64,000 nucleotides of DNA from Fusicatenibacter saccharivorans (GTDB taxonomy: Bacteria > Bacillota > Clostridia > Lachnospirales > Lachnospiraceae), in contig NZ_JAQEGR010000002.1 of the NCBI RefSeq assembly GCF_027667425.1, positions 186,001 through 250,000 of the forward strand. The letters run 5' to 3'. The notes under the pieces are model-generated. The model made no database searches. It was given only the letters and a program-made list of their open reading frames with translations, and was not told the DNA's origin. This document shows, piece after piece, positions 18,265 through 27,850 of the stretch (position 1 is its first letter; every line of letters starts with the position of its first letter). A program made the translations under genes and the position numbers.

Positions 18265-19390
18265 AGTACTGCAGGTGTGTTATGAGGATCAAACGGTGGG
18301 AACATTAGCTATGACGGCAGACCACAAAGTGGCATTTCAGTACAGTGATGAATGGCTGGAAACCGGATTTTCGATCAACCCATTTTCATTGCCTTTGCAA
18401 AAACAGGTATTTGTTCCAGTTAAGGATCATTTTGAAGGATTATTTGGGGTTTTTGCGGACAGTCTTCCAGATCATTGGGGCAGATTACTGTTGGATCGCC
18501 TGTTACGGGCACATAAACAAAATCCGGATGAACTGACCGTACTGGATCGTCTGGCGATTGTGGGCACATCGGGGATGGGAGCGTTGACATATCACCCGGA
18601 AAAGAATTTTCCAGAGGAGCAGAGCAGTGCAGATCTGGACAAACTGGCGGAAGAGTGTCAAAAGATACTGAATACAGAGTATTCGGATAAACTGGACGAA
18701 TTGTATCTGCTGGGAGGTACCAGCGGCGGAGCAAGACCTAAAATCATGACAACCATTGATAATGAAGAATGGATTATCAAATTTCCAGCGCATGTGGACG
18801 GAAAAGATGCAGGAAAAATGGAATATGACTATTCCTGCTGTGCCAAGGCCTGCGGAATTATGATGAGTGAAACGAGATTGTTTCCATCAGAAAAATGTAA
18901 AGGATATTTTGGAACTAAAAGGTTTGACAGGAGAAACTGTTTGAAAGGGAAAAAGAAAGTGCACATGTTGACGACAGCTGCAATTCTGGAATTGGATTTT
19001 GAGCAGCCAAGTCTGGACTATCATGGATTAATGAAACTGACAAAAATCATGACACGCAATTGCGATGAAGATGTTGAAAATATGTTCCGCCGAATGTGTT
19101 TCAATGTTTTTGCACATAACAGAGATGATCATTCGAAGAACTTCACGTATTTGTACGAAGCAGACGAAGATAAATGGCATTTAAGTCCGGCATATGATCT
19201 TACTTACAGTAATACGTATTATGGCGAACATACTACGTCAGTAGATGGAAATGGAAGAAATCCAGGCAGAAAAGAGTTACTGGCGGTAGGAACTGGTGCA
19301 GGGATGAAAAAGACAAGGTGTGAAGAGATCATAGACGAAATTGAGAAAAAAGTAAAGGAAATGTTGGAAGAATATCTTTTGGGTAAGTGA
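18251..19390 (+). CDS. hipA: HipA-like Ser/Thr kinase toxin
   Basis: A 379-residue HipA-family kinase. The start at 18251 (MKQDKVLQVCY) has AGGAGG 7 nt upstream and overlaps hipB by 14 nt; the longer frame from 18170 was rejected. The N-terminal subdomain (about 5-90) is present, so this is full HipA rather than a split HipS/HipT. The Gly-rich loop GGTSGGARPK (near 154), the catalytic stretch HNRDDHSKNF (about 289-298) and the metal-site motif PAYDL are intact. HipA enzymes phosphorylate translation targets such as glutamyl-tRNA synthetase and induce dormancy; the target here is not determined. Confidence 0.9.
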   Translation: MKQDKVLQVCYEDQTVGTLAMTADHKVAFQYSDEWLETGFSINPFSLPLQKQVFVPVKDHFEGLFGVFADSLPDHWGRLLLDRLLRAHKQNPDELTVLDRLAIVGTSGMGALTYHPEKNFPEEQSSADLDKLAEECQKILNTEYSDKLDELYLLGGTSGGARPKIMTTIDNEEWIIKFPAHVDGKDAGKMEYDYSCCAKACGIMMSETRLFPSEKCKGYFGTKRFDRRNCLKGKKKVHMLTTAAILELDFEQPSLDYHGLMKLTKIMTRNCDEDVENMFRRMCFNVFAHNRDDHSKNFTYLYEADEDKWHLSPAYDLTYSNTYYGEHTTSVDGNGRNPGRKELLAVGTGAGMKKTRCEEIIDEIEKKVKEMLEEYLLGK

Positions 19391-19442
19391 TTCTCTTTGC
19401 ATTCAAAAAATTTTAAACAGCAAGTTATTAACAGTTAAATAA

Positions 19443-19558
19443 AAAAGAGTTGCCCGACAAATGAACACTATAAGTACCTTGCTACGAGTTTTATTTTCGT
19501 AGCAAAGTACAAGATAGTACAGAGATAAAAATATGTCTCATTTGTCGTTTAACTCTTT
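19443..19558. terminator. Long branched hairpin between hipA and the subtilase gene
   Basis: AAAGAGTT...AACTCTTT (19444-19451 and 19551-19558) and CGACAAATGA...TCATTTGTCG (19455-19464 and 19538-19547) form an outer stem. Inside it TTGCTACGA pairs with TCGTAGCAA. The minus strand ends in a T-rich run, so it can terminate the convergent subtilase gene. The inner complexity is more than a simple terminator needs. Confidence 0.6.
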
Positions 19559-19599
19559 ACATTGCGCTTTTATTTCTTCTATCGAATCCTTCAATAACT

Positions 19600-21423
19600 T
19601 TAATCTGGCAGGCTACTTTCTAAACAAAGTCGTCCCCATCCCACCCGCCTGTTCGGGTATTCGCTCTCGGATGCGATGGGTTTTGCACCTGCAATGAGAT
19701 AAGCTTTCAGTTTTTCACCATATAAAAACGGGTCATTTCCGCGCAGAATGCCCCATTCCATCATAAGCGCGGCGCTTCCCGATACAAAAGGCGTGGCAAA
19801 CGAGGTGCCGGTGAAGGAAGCATAGCCGCCGCCGGAACGGGGAGCTGGGATATTGACACCCGGGGCGGCGAGATCAGGTTTGATTTCGTGGAGAATACGG
19901 GTATAGCCGCGGCCGGAGAAGCTGGCATAGGAGGAGAGGCGGGGATCATAGGCACCGACCGTGATAGCGGAGCGGGCGGTGGAAGGGATGGTGAGTGTGG
20001 TGTCGGCAGTGGGAGAGAAGAAGCGGGTCTGTAGACCGATGGCATTTCCGCCGGGAAGCCAGAGGTCAAAGGAACCAGAGATCAGGCGGCCGGGGGTGAG
20101 ACGCAAGGTCCAGATGCCGTTTTCGACGGACAGATGGTTTCCTGTGCCCTGAAAGGTCAGGTAAATTTCCTGCGCCTGGCTGTAGGGGGATGGCATGCCA
20201 TAAAACAGGAGAAGTTCTGTCGGACCAAGCGTCAGACGCGCCGTGCCGAGGACAGGAGAGAGCGTGCCGGAGCGGATGCCGCCGGGGGAAATCAGTTCGA
20301 TCGAGATTTCATCCCCATAAACCTTCCAGATCTGGAGACTGAACGAGGATTCATAAGCACCGACCTGAAATTCGACGGAGACAGCGCGGTCAGCCGTTGC
20401 CGAGACCGCAGACGTCGCAGCCGGATCAGATGTCGCACGGACTGTTTGCGTCTGACCGGACGACTTGCGATCCGACTTTAGGTTCCCGGCATAATGGCGT
20501 CCGGTATCCCCTTCATTTCCTGCCCCGATACAGATCACGTTCTGCCCTAAATTTGACACTGCATTCAAATACGTTTCAAGTAAGGAATCCCCGCTGTGCG
20601 AACCGTAATTATTCCCGAAGCTCAAATTAATCACAAGCGGCCGCTCCACCAGAAGTGCATATCTTACGCAGAAATCCACCGCCTGCAGCAATTGCGATGT
20701 CCGCGGCAGATCCGCCGGATCAGGATTCCCAAGCTTTACGACCACGAGTGTTGCTTCCGGTGCCACGCCCCGCATGGCCGCATATGCCGAGGATCTCCCA
20801 TTTCCCGCTGCGATTCCGAGCACCGCTGTCCCATGCCCCGTTACATCGCGGGACGGCACGAGGGCAAACCGTTCTTCCGGCGTAGAAGATGCAAGTGCCT
20901 CATTGATCTGCTGCCGTGTATATACCGACCCAAGAGCATACCCCATCGGAGGATTCCCCGGAATCGTCTGATCCCATAAAATTGCAATTCGGCTTGTCCC
21001 GTCCGGTGCGCAGAAATCAGGATGCGCATAGTCCACGCCTGAATCAATGCATGCAAGCAGCACCCCATTCCCAGACAGACCCATAACCCCCTCCTGCACA
21101 GGCGTAATACAGGATATGCTCCGCACAAATGCATCTGCGAAATAAAGTAATTTCGGTTTCTCCAGATAGGTAATCTGCGGCAGTCCTGTCACGTAATCCA
21201 TCAGGGACTCCGGAACCAGAAGAATGGCATACGAAAACAGCAGCAGCGTCACACGAACTCCCTGCTCCTCCAGAAAAGCCAGGTCTCCCTGATACTGTAC
21301 AATTACTTCCCATGTTTTGCTGTAAGAGTTATAACCTGCCGAAAGCTCCGGCACACGCCGCCGTTCGACTTCCGTTGCGGCCAGCGCAAGGTTCAACAGG
21401 TTTTCCCTTTTTTGATCAATCAT
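19600..21423 (-). CDS. Subtilisin-like serine peptidase (Csp-like, S8 family)
   Basis: A 607-residue subtilase with no signal peptide. The catalytic triad is intact: Asp in CIDSGVDYAHPDF, His in TGHGTAVLGIAAG and Ser in GTSFATPFVSGSAA. About 95 residues precede the Asp motif as a prodomain. A beta-rich insert (about 330-480) sits between the His and Ser motifs, as in clostridial CspB-type spore germination proteases. The start at 21423 (MIDQKRENLL) has GGAG nine nt upstream; the longer frame to 21531 runs into the trkA leader. A role in activating the cortex lytic enzyme is inferred only from family resemblance. Confidence 0.85.
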   Translation of the reverse strand: MIDQKRENLLNLALAATEVERRRVPELSAGYNSYSKTWEVIVQYQGDLAFLEEQGVRVTLLLFSYAILLVPESLMDYVTGLPQITYLEKPKLLYFADAFVRSISCITPVQEGVMGLSGNGVLLACIDSGVDYAHPDFCAPDGTSRIAILWDQTIPGNPPMGYALGSVYTRQQINEALASSTPEERFALVPSRDVTGHGTAVLGIAAGNGRSSAYAAMRGVAPEATLVVVKLGNPDPADLPRTSQLLQAVDFCVRYALLVERPLVINLSFGNNYGSHSGDSLLETYLNAVSNLGQNVICIGAGNEGDTGRHYAGNLKSDRKSSGQTQTVRATSDPAATSAVSATADRAVSVEFQVGAYESSFSLQIWKVYGDEISIELISPGGIRSGTLSPVLGTARLTLGPTELLLFYGMPSPYSQAQEIYLTFQGTGNHLSVENGIWTLRLTPGRLISGSFDLWLPGGNAIGLQTRFFSPTADTTLTIPSTARSAITVGAYDPRLSSYASFSGRGYTRILHEIKPDLAAPGVNIPAPRSGGGYASFTGTSFATPFVSGSAALMMEWGILRGNDPFLYGEKLKAYLIAGAKPIASESEYPNRRVGWGRLCLESSLPD

Positions 21424-21609
21424 TACAAAAACTCCGTCCAAAATGTTGTTAAAATCTATTCCGCTTTTCCTGGAAATATGATATAATCGCCATCGTACAA
21501 TAGGGGTACAGATCTGCTTTTTGGAGTGCATCGAAAAATGGTTTTACGATGCCGCCTGGCGGGTCTTTACTATTTTACGCGAAATGCTTTTGCATTGAAG
21601 GGAGAGAAC

Positions 21610-22968
21610 ATGAAAATTATCATTGTGGGCTGCGGAAAAGTCGGAGCCGCACTGACCGCCCAGCTGAGCCGCGAGGACAACCTTGTGACGGTCATCGACA
21701 CAGACAGTATTGTCGTCCGCAACGTCTCCAACACCTACGACGTTATGGGAATTGTAGGAAACGGAGCAAGCTATCAGGTGCTTCAGGAGGCGGATATTGA
21801 GCATGCGGATCTGATGATTGCCGTAACCAAAAGTGATGAAATGAACCTGCTTTGCTGTGTCATCGCCAAACAGGCAGCAGACTGTCACACCATCGCCAGA
21901 GTCCGAAATCCGATGTATCGGGAGGAGAGAGAATTTATCCGTAAAAAGCTGGGTCTGTCCATGATCATCAACCCGGAGCACGCGGCCGCCATGGAAATGG
22001 CAAGACTGCTGCGGTTCCCATCTGCGATTGAGATCGACAGCTTTTCCCGCGGAAGAATCGAAATGCTGCGCTTTAAAGTGCCGGAAACATCGAAAATTGT
22101 CCATATGTCGCTGCGTGAGCTGGCCGGAGCGCTTCAGTACAGTCTGCTGGTCTGTGCTGTTGAGCGAAACGGCGAGGTTTACATACCGGATGGAAATTTT
22201 GTGATCCAGGCAAAAGACAGCCTTTCCATCATTACCACACCGCAGAACGCAGAGAGCCTGTTTAAGAAAATTGGTGTTCATACAAACAAGGTACACAATA
22301 CGATGATTGTCGGCGGCGGTGAAATTACGTATTATCTCGCAAAATCACTGGCAAATATGAACGTCGAAGTCAAGATTATCGAGAAAAATAAGGATCGCTG
22401 TGAGGTTTTAAGCGAAGCACTGCCGGATGCAACCGTTATTTACGGTGACGGAAGTGACCAGGAGCTCTTAAAAGAGGAGCGCATCCAGAATATGGATTCC
22501 TTTGTGGCCTGCACCGATATGGATGAGGAAAACATCATTCTGTCGCTGTATGCGAAAGAGAAGGTATCCTCAAAGGTTGTAACGAAAATCAACCATCTGG
22601 AATTTAATGATGTTATCCACAGCCTGAACCTGGACAGCCTGATCTACCCGAAACACATCACCGCAGAGTACATTCTGCAGTATGTCCGGGCAATGAAAAA
22701 CTCCATCGGAAGCAACGTTGAGACGCTGTATAAGCTGATGGAAGACCGTGTGGAGGCTCTTGAGTTTATCGTGAACCAGAATTGCCGTATGATCGGCATC
22801 CGTCTGCAGGATATGAAAACACGGCCAAACCTTCTGGTAGCAGCGATTAACAGACAGGGAAAGGTCATCATTCCGGGTGGACAGGATTCCTTTGAGGCAG
22901 GAGATTCCGTCATTATCGTAACAACGGAAACCGGTCTTCAGGATATCCATGAGATTCTGGCAGAGTAA
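21610..22968 (+). CDS. trkA: Trk potassium uptake regulatory protein TrkA
   Basis: Peripheral membrane protein of 452 residues with two RCK modules in tandem. Each has a Rossmann nucleotide-binding motif (IIVGCGKVGAALTAQL at residue 3, and IVGGGEITYYLAKSL near 235) and a following RCK_C domain. It gates the TrkH channel in response to NAD(H)/ATP. GGGAGAG precedes the ATG at 21610. A TATAAT (21482-21487) lies in the 186-nt divergent gap shared with the subtilase gene. trkH follows after 15 nt. Confidence 0.95.
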   Translation: MKIIIVGCGKVGAALTAQLSREDNLVTVIDTDSIVVRNVSNTYDVMGIVGNGASYQVLQEADIEHADLMIAVTKSDEMNLLCCVIAKQAADCHTIARVRNPMYREEREFIRKKLGLSMIINPEHAAAMEMARLLRFPSAIEIDSFSRGRIEMLRFKVPETSKIVHMSLRELAGALQYSLLVCAVERNGEVYIPDGNFVIQAKDSLSIITTPQNAESLFKKIGVHTNKVHNTMIVGGGEITYYLAKSLANMNVEVKIIEKNKDRCEVLSEALPDATVIYGDGSDQELLKEERIQNMDSFVACTDMDEENIILSLYAKEKVSSKVVTKINHLEFNDVIHSLNLDSLIYPKHITAEYILQYVRAMKNSIGSNVETLYKLMEDRVEALEFIVNQNCRMIGIRLQDMKTRPNLLVAAINRQGKVIIPGGQDSFEAGDSVIIVTTETGLQDIHEILAE

Positions 22969-22983
22969 CGGGGGAAGCGGATT

Positions 22984-24426
22984 ATGAACTATAAAATGAT
23001 TCGTTTTGTCATCAGCTGGGTGCTGAAAGTGGAAGGTATGCTGATGCTGTTTCCGGCGCTGGTCGGAGCCATGTATCAGGAAAAGACAGGCTTTGCGTAT
23101 CTTATCTGGGGACTGCTCTGCATTGCGGCCGGTCTGATCCTCTGCTTCAGAAAACCGTCCAATATGGAAATCTATTCCCGCGACGGATTTGTCTGCGTTT
23201 CGTTAAGCTGGGTTGTCCTTGGTGTTTTCGGAGCGGTGCCGTTTGTAATTACGGGGGAAATTCCGTTTTATATCAATGCGCTGTTTGAGATCGTTTCCGG
23301 TTTTACAACGACAGGAGCCAGCATTTTGAGTGATGTGGAAGCCCTTTCACACGCCAGCCTGTTCTGGAGAAGCTTTTCCCACTGGATTGGCGGTATGGGC
23401 GTTCTTGTGTTCATTCTTGCATTGCTTCCGATGAAGGGCGGTTCCGTCATGAACCTGATGAAGGCAGAGAGCCCGGGACCGACCGTTTCCAAATTTGTTC
23501 CGAGAGTGCGCGGAACTGCTAAAATTCTGTATCAGATTTATCTTGGCATGACACTTTTTACCATTGCTGCCCTGCTGCTTTCCGGCATGAAGACATTTGA
23601 TTCTGTCACACTCGCCATGGGAGCTGCCGGAACAGGAGGTTTTGCCGTGTTGAACAGCGGTTGTGCAGTGTACACACCACTGCAGCAGTGGATTCTGACA
23701 ATCGCCATGATTGCGTTCGGTGTGAATTTTAACTTTTATTATCTGATGCTTTGCAAAAAGGGAAAGGCCGCCATTTCGTCCCAGGAGGTAAGAGCGTATT
23801 TCCTGATTATCCTTCTGGCAGGAGGCGTGATTTCCTGGAATACCTATCCGATGTACCATTCCATCGGTGAAGCGGTGCGGACTGCCTTTTTCCAGGTCGG
23901 ATCGATTATCACGACAACGGGTTATTCCACGACGGACTTTGACCTCTGGCCGGAGCTGTCAAAATGTATTCTGGTGATGCTGATGTTCATCGGAGCCTGT
24001 GCCGGTTCAACGGGAGGCGGAATCAAGGTTTCGCGAATCCTGATCCTCTTAAAAACCGTGAAAAAAGAGCTTGGTTCGATCGTACATCCGCGCAGTATCA
24101 AACGCATCCGTTTCGACGATCACCCGGTAGAGCATGAGGTTCTGCGGGCGATCAACGTATTTTTGATTGTTTATCTGGTGATCTACAGCTTTTCCATGCT
24201 GATCATCAGTATTGATGGATTTTCCTTCGAGACAAACTTCACGGCAGTTGCCGCAACACTGAACAACATCGGACCTGGTCTTGACCAGGTAGGACCGACC
24301 AGTAACTTTTTCGGATACAGTCCGGTTTCCAAGCTGATTCTGATTTTCGATATGCTGGCAGGCCGTCTGGAACTGTTTCCGATGCTGATCCTTTTCTATC
24401 CGTCTACTTGGAAGAAGAGAGGATAA
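22984..24426 (+). CDS. trkH: Trk/Ktr potassium channel subunit TrkH
   Basis: Integral membrane K+ translocating subunit of 480 residues made of repeated membrane-pore-membrane units. Selectivity-filter-like segments are visible: FTTTGASIL, AAGTGGFAVLNSG, ITTTGYSTTDF and the last, NNIGPGLDQVG. The loop GACAGSTGGGIKVSRILIL is highly characteristic of TrkH. It forms an operon with trkA. GGGGAAG precedes the ATG. Confidence 0.95.
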   Translation: MNYKMIRFVISWVLKVEGMLMLFPALVGAMYQEKTGFAYLIWGLLCIAAGLILCFRKPSNMEIYSRDGFVCVSLSWVVLGVFGAVPFVITGEIPFYINALFEIVSGFTTTGASILSDVEALSHASLFWRSFSHWIGGMGVLVFILALLPMKGGSVMNLMKAESPGPTVSKFVPRVRGTAKILYQIYLGMTLFTIAALLLSGMKTFDSVTLAMGAAGTGGFAVLNSGCAVYTPLQQWILTIAMIAFGVNFNFYYLMLCKKGKAAISSQEVRAYFLIILLAGGVISWNTYPMYHSIGEAVRTAFFQVGSIITTTGYSTTDFDLWPELSKCILVMLMFIGACAGSTGGGIKVSRILILLKTVKKELGSIVHPRSIKRIRFDDHPVEHEVLRAINVFLIVYLVIYSFSMLIISIDGFSFETNFTAVAATLNNIGPGLDQVGPTSNFFGYSPVSKLILIFDMLAGRLELFPMLILFYPSTWKKRG

Positions 24427-24586
24427 AGCGGTTCACCGGGAAGAAAAGGGACTTCGCATTGGCGGGGAACTGCCGGGGCAGAAGGAAAAGAAAAAATGGT
24501 TACGATTCACAGGGTTTCCAAAAAAACAGAAAGACGGAATAAAGTCAGGGTGCATTTCCTGATCACAGGCAGAAAGGAAGGAACTT

Positions 24587-25666
24587 ATGAGTAACTGGGA
24601 AAAGAATGTAAGAAAAGTTGTGCCGTATGTACCGGGTGAACAGCCGCATGAGGCTGACATGATTAAGCTGAATACGAATGAGAATCCGTATCCGCCGTCA
24701 CCAAAAGCCGCAGAGGCGATCAAACGGGTAGCAGAAGAGGATACTCTCCGTCTCTATCCGGATCCGACCGCGGCAGAACTGGTGCAGGCGATCGCGGATG
24801 TCTACCATGTAAGTCCGAAACAGATTTTTGTCGGCGTCGGTTCGGATGACGTTCTGGCAATGGCTTTTATGACGTATTTTAACTCTGATAAACCGATTCT
24901 TTTCCCGGACATTACGTATTCCTTCTACGATGTCTGGGCGGAGGAATTCCGCATTCCGTACGAGCAGATCCCGCTCGATGAAAATTTCTGCATTGTGCCG
25001 GAGCAGTATTTTGCAGAGAATCATCCAAATGGCGGAATCGTGTTCCCGAACCCGAATGCACCGACGGGTGTGGAGCTTTCGCTTTCTGCGATCGAATCGA
25101 TATTGCAGCATAACCCGGATGTGGTTGTGATCGTAGATGAGGCATATGTCGATTTCGGAGCAGCCACTGCGCAGCCGCTGCTGGAAAAATATGAAAATCT
25201 GCTGGTTGTGCAGACAACATCAAAATCCCGTTCGCTTGCCGGCATGCGCATCGGCTATGCAATCGGAAATGAGAAGATGATTTCGTATCTGAACGATGTG
25301 AAATATTCCTTCAATTCGTATACCATGAATCAGACCACGATCGCAGCCGGAGCCGCAGCGATCCGCGATGTGGAATATTTCCGCAAGACGGTGAAAAAAG
25401 TGATGGAAACGAGAGAGTGGTCGAAGGAGGAGCTGAAAAAGCTGGGATTTTCTTTCGAAGATTCGAAATCGAACTTTATTTTCGCAACGCACAAAAGCGT
25501 ACCGGCCGGGAAGATTTTTCAGGCACTCCGGGAACGCCATATTTATGTGCGGTATTTTGAGAAACCCCGCATTGACAATTATCTGCGTATTACGATTGGT
25601 ACGCGGGAAGAAATGCAGACGCTGTTTGATTTTTTGAAAGATTACTTAACCGAATCAAGCAAGTAG
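24587..25666 (+). CDS. hisC: Histidinol-phosphate aminotransferase
   Basis: Fold-type I PLP enzyme of 359 residues that converts imidazole-acetol phosphate and glutamate to histidinol phosphate in histidine synthesis. Visible family motifs are LNTNENPYPPSPKA, FPNPNAPTG, VIVDEAYVDF, the PLP-lysine segment TTSKSRSLAGMRIGYA and a C-terminal YLRITIGT. AAGGAAGGA precedes the ATG. It stands apart from other his genes, which is common in Clostridia. The stop codon is embedded in a short dispersed repeat (25660-25697). The 160 nt upstream holds nothing recognised. Confidence 0.93.
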   Translation: MSNWEKNVRKVVPYVPGEQPHEADMIKLNTNENPYPPSPKAAEAIKRVAEEDTLRLYPDPTAAELVQAIADVYHVSPKQIFVGVGSDDVLAMAFMTYFNSDKPILFPDITYSFYDVWAEEFRIPYEQIPLDENFCIVPEQYFAENHPNGGIVFPNPNAPTGVELSLSAIESILQHNPDVVVIVDEAYVDFGAATAQPLLEKYENLLVVQTTSKSRSLAGMRIGYAIGNEKMISYLNDVKYSFNSYTMNQTTIAAGAAAIRDVEYFRKTVKKVMETREWSKEELKKLGFSFEDSKSNFIFATHKSVPAGKIFQALRERHIYVRYFEKPRIDNYLRITIGTREEMQTLFDFLKDYLTESSK

Positions 25667-25697
25667 CGAAGCGGATTGCAAATATCCGCTTGCCAAG
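25660..25697. repeat. REP-like hairpin repeat, copy 1
   Basis: GCAAGTAGCGAAGCGGATTG, then CAAATATCCGCTTGCCAA. The core AAGCGGA/TCCGCTT forms a hairpin. A near-identical copy is at 27851-27892. Here it overlaps the end of hisC. Confidence 0.6.
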
Positions 25698-25771
25698 AGG
25701 GATGAAGCAGCTGAAAATATAAAACAGAAGAAGAGTATCTGCAGAGGAGCAGAAGAAAATTTTAAAGGGGG

Positions 25772-25812
25772 ACTGCCGTCGGAATCAGCCATGAGATCCG
25801 GCGGCAGTTTTA
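25772..25812 (+). terminator. Hairpin before the MATE gene (terminator or leader structure)
   Basis: ACTGCCG (25772-25778) pairs with CGGCAGT (25802-25808), followed by TTT. It lies only 15 nt before the MATE start, with a weak T tract, so it may serve hisC termination or modulate translation. Confidence 0.4.
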
Positions 25813-25826
25813 GAAGGTATTTGGGT

Positions 25827-27203
25827 ATGAACAAAGAGAAGAAAGAAGTAGTAAAGGTAAATCAGATTACGGAAGGTGTTATCTGGCAGCAGATTCTGAT
25901 CTTTTTCCTGCCGATTCTGTTCGGAACGTTTTTCCAACAGCTCTACAACACGGCGGATGCCATGATTGTCGGACACTTTCTTGGAAAACAGGCACTTGCG
26001 GCGGTCGGCGGAACGACAGGTACGCTGATCAATCTGCTGGTCGGATTTTTCGTCGGCCTTTCGAGTGGTGCGACGGTTGTTATTTCACAGCATTACGGAG
26101 CCAATAAAGAGGACAAGGTGCAGTGGGCAGTGCACACGTCCATTGCCTTTTCCATTCTCGGAGGTATTGTGCTGACAGTAGTCGGCATTGGCTGTTCGAG
26201 ATGGATGCTCGATCTGATGAACACGCCGGATGATGTTGTAAATCATGCGCTGATTTATATGCGTGTTTATTTCCTTGGAACCATCGGAAACCTGATTTAC
26301 AACATGGGTTCCGGTATTCTGCGTGCGGTCGGCGATTCGAAACGTCCGCTGCTGTATCTGATCATCTGCTGTATGACCAATATCGCGCTTGACTTTTTAT
26401 TTGTTGTCGGTTTGCAGATGGGTGTTATGGGCGCGGCGCTTGCGACCATTCTGTCTCAGATCATCAGTGCGGTTCTTGTTATGGGCTCTCTGATGCGGAC
26501 CAGAGACATTTACCGGCTTCATCTGCGGAAAATCAGCATTGACTGGATTATGCTGAAACGAATTGTCCGCATTGGTTTTCCGGCAGGCGTACAGTCAATT
26601 CTGTACTCGGTATCGAACGTGATCATTCAGTCTGCTGTCAATTCGCTGGGAACCAACAATGTGGCTGCGTGGGCGGCTTACGGAAAGGTGGACGGTCTTT
26701 TCTGGATGATGATCAATGCGCTCGGTATTGCGGCGACAACATTTGTCGGTCAGAACTACGGTGCGAAAAAGATGGATCGTGTACACCGCGGTGTGCGCAC
26801 CAGCATGATCATGGCATTCCTGATGACGGGTCTGATGGTTGTGTTTATGTGGCTTATCGGTGATACACTGATTTCTCTGTTTACCACAGATACGGCGGTG
26901 CGTGAAATCTGTCACGGACTGATCCATTTCCTGGTTCCGACCTTCTTTACCTACATTTCCATCGAAATCCTTTCCGGTGCACTCCGTGGTGTCGGAGATG
27001 CATGGATTCCGATGTTTATCACCGGAATAGGAATCTGTGGAGTACGTATCGTGTGGATGACGGCGGTTCTGCCGCATTTCCACTCCTTAAAAGGAGCTGC
27101 CTTCTGCTATCCGCTGTCGTGGGTAATCACAACGATTGCATACTTTATTTATTACCTGTTCTTCAGTCAGCTGAGTAAGAGGAAAGAATTGAGGAGTATC
27201 TAA
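25827..27203 (+). CDS. MATE-family efflux transporter
   Basis: Membrane exporter of 458 residues with twelve predicted helices in two homologous halves. The N-terminal LPILFGTFFQQLYNTADAMI motif and the repeat LGIAATTFVGQNYGAKKMDR are typical of the DinF/NorM superfamily. Such proteins expel cationic drugs or metabolites using Na+ or H+ gradients. I chose the ATG at 25827 because AGAAGG lies 9 nt upstream; an in-frame ATG at 25791 lies within the hairpin. The substrate is unknown. Confidence 0.93.
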   Translation: MNKEKKEVVKVNQITEGVIWQQILIFFLPILFGTFFQQLYNTADAMIVGHFLGKQALAAVGGTTGTLINLLVGFFVGLSSGATVVISQHYGANKEDKVQWAVHTSIAFSILGGIVLTVVGIGCSRWMLDLMNTPDDVVNHALIYMRVYFLGTIGNLIYNMGSGILRAVGDSKRPLLYLIICCMTNIALDFLFVVGLQMGVMGAALATILSQIISAVLVMGSLMRTRDIYRLHLRKISIDWIMLKRIVRIGFPAGVQSILYSVSNVIIQSAVNSLGTNNVAAWAAYGKVDGLFWMMINALGIAATTFVGQNYGAKKMDRVHRGVRTSMIMAFLMTGLMVVFMWLIGDTLISLFTTDTAVREICHGLIHFLVPTFFTYISIEILSGALRGVGDAWIPMFITGIGICGVRIVWMTAVLPHFHSLKGAAFCYPLSWVITTIAYFIYYLFFSQLSKRKELRSI

Positions 27204-27378
27204 CAGAATGTTCAAACTGTATTAACAAAACTGTGCTATCATGAAAATATCAGTGTCAAAAGGTCAAAAAACCGATGCAGGAGAATTTTTGAACTCGGGA
27301 CACGGCAAAAAATGAGTAAGTAGCCATTTTTCAAAGAAAAATGAGCGGATTACAAAGGAAAGACAGGTGGAACGTAAG

Positions 27379-27663
27379 ATGGTAAGTGAAAAAGTAACGA
27401 TTGTCAATCCGTCAGGTCTGCATCTTTTAAACGCGGTAAATTTGTCAAACAGTGTAAGCCGGTACAAATCTTCCATGTCGTTTACCTATGAAAACAACGG
27501 GATGCAGGGAACGGTTAATTTAAAGAGTATTTTGAGTATCGTTGCCGCAGGAATCAGGCAGGGAGACACTATTGAGATCTGCAGCAGAGGAGAGGATGAA
27601 GAGGAAGCACTTCGGGCGGCCATTGCCGCAATTAAAAGCGGGCTCGGAGAGACGCCGGAGTGA
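27379..27663 (+). CDS. HPr-like protein with altered active site
   Basis: A 94-residue protein with the HPr fold signature. The phospho-acceptor His15 is kept (NPSGLH), but the canonical ARP that follows is LLN here, so the arginine and proline that assist phosphotransfer in true HPr are absent. The regulatory serine region is preserved (VNLKSIL, Ser50). AGGTGG precedes the ATG at 27379; a GTG at 27367 is an alternative. No other PTS gene is nearby. It may be a regulatory paralogue comparable to Crh rather than the general PTS carrier. Confidence 0.82.
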   Translation: MVSEKVTIVNPSGLHLLNAVNLSNSVSRYKSSMSFTYENNGMQGTVNLKSILSIVAAGIRQGDTIEICSRGEDEEEALRAAIAAIKSGLGETPE

Positions 27664-27698
27664 GGAGATAGGAACATAGAATAGAAATAAAGAAAAGG

Positions 27699-27759
27699 AC
27701 CTCGCTTTTTGAAAAAACGGAATGGGAAACCGGACCGTATTTCAAAAAGCGAGGTTTTT
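27699..27759 (+). terminator. Rho-independent terminator after the HPr-like gene
   Basis: ACCTCGCTTTTTGAAA (27699-27714) pairs with TTTCAAAAAGCGAGGT (27740-27755), followed by TTTT. The next 200 nt before the spore-protein gene hold only the small hairpin GCTGC/GCAGC near 27830 and a REP-like repeat. Confidence 0.9.
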
Positions 27760-27850
27760 GTGTGGCGGCAGATAAAAGATTCCTGCCTTCGGGGGGGATT
27801 TCGAAAGCAGGGATGAAAAGATAAGCTGCGAAGCAGCTCTTCGGCTATGA

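Noticed and set aside
17986..19390. Tripartite HipBST system
   Set aside because: The kinase gene still carries the N-terminal HipS-like subdomain, so it is a normal two-gene hipBA module.
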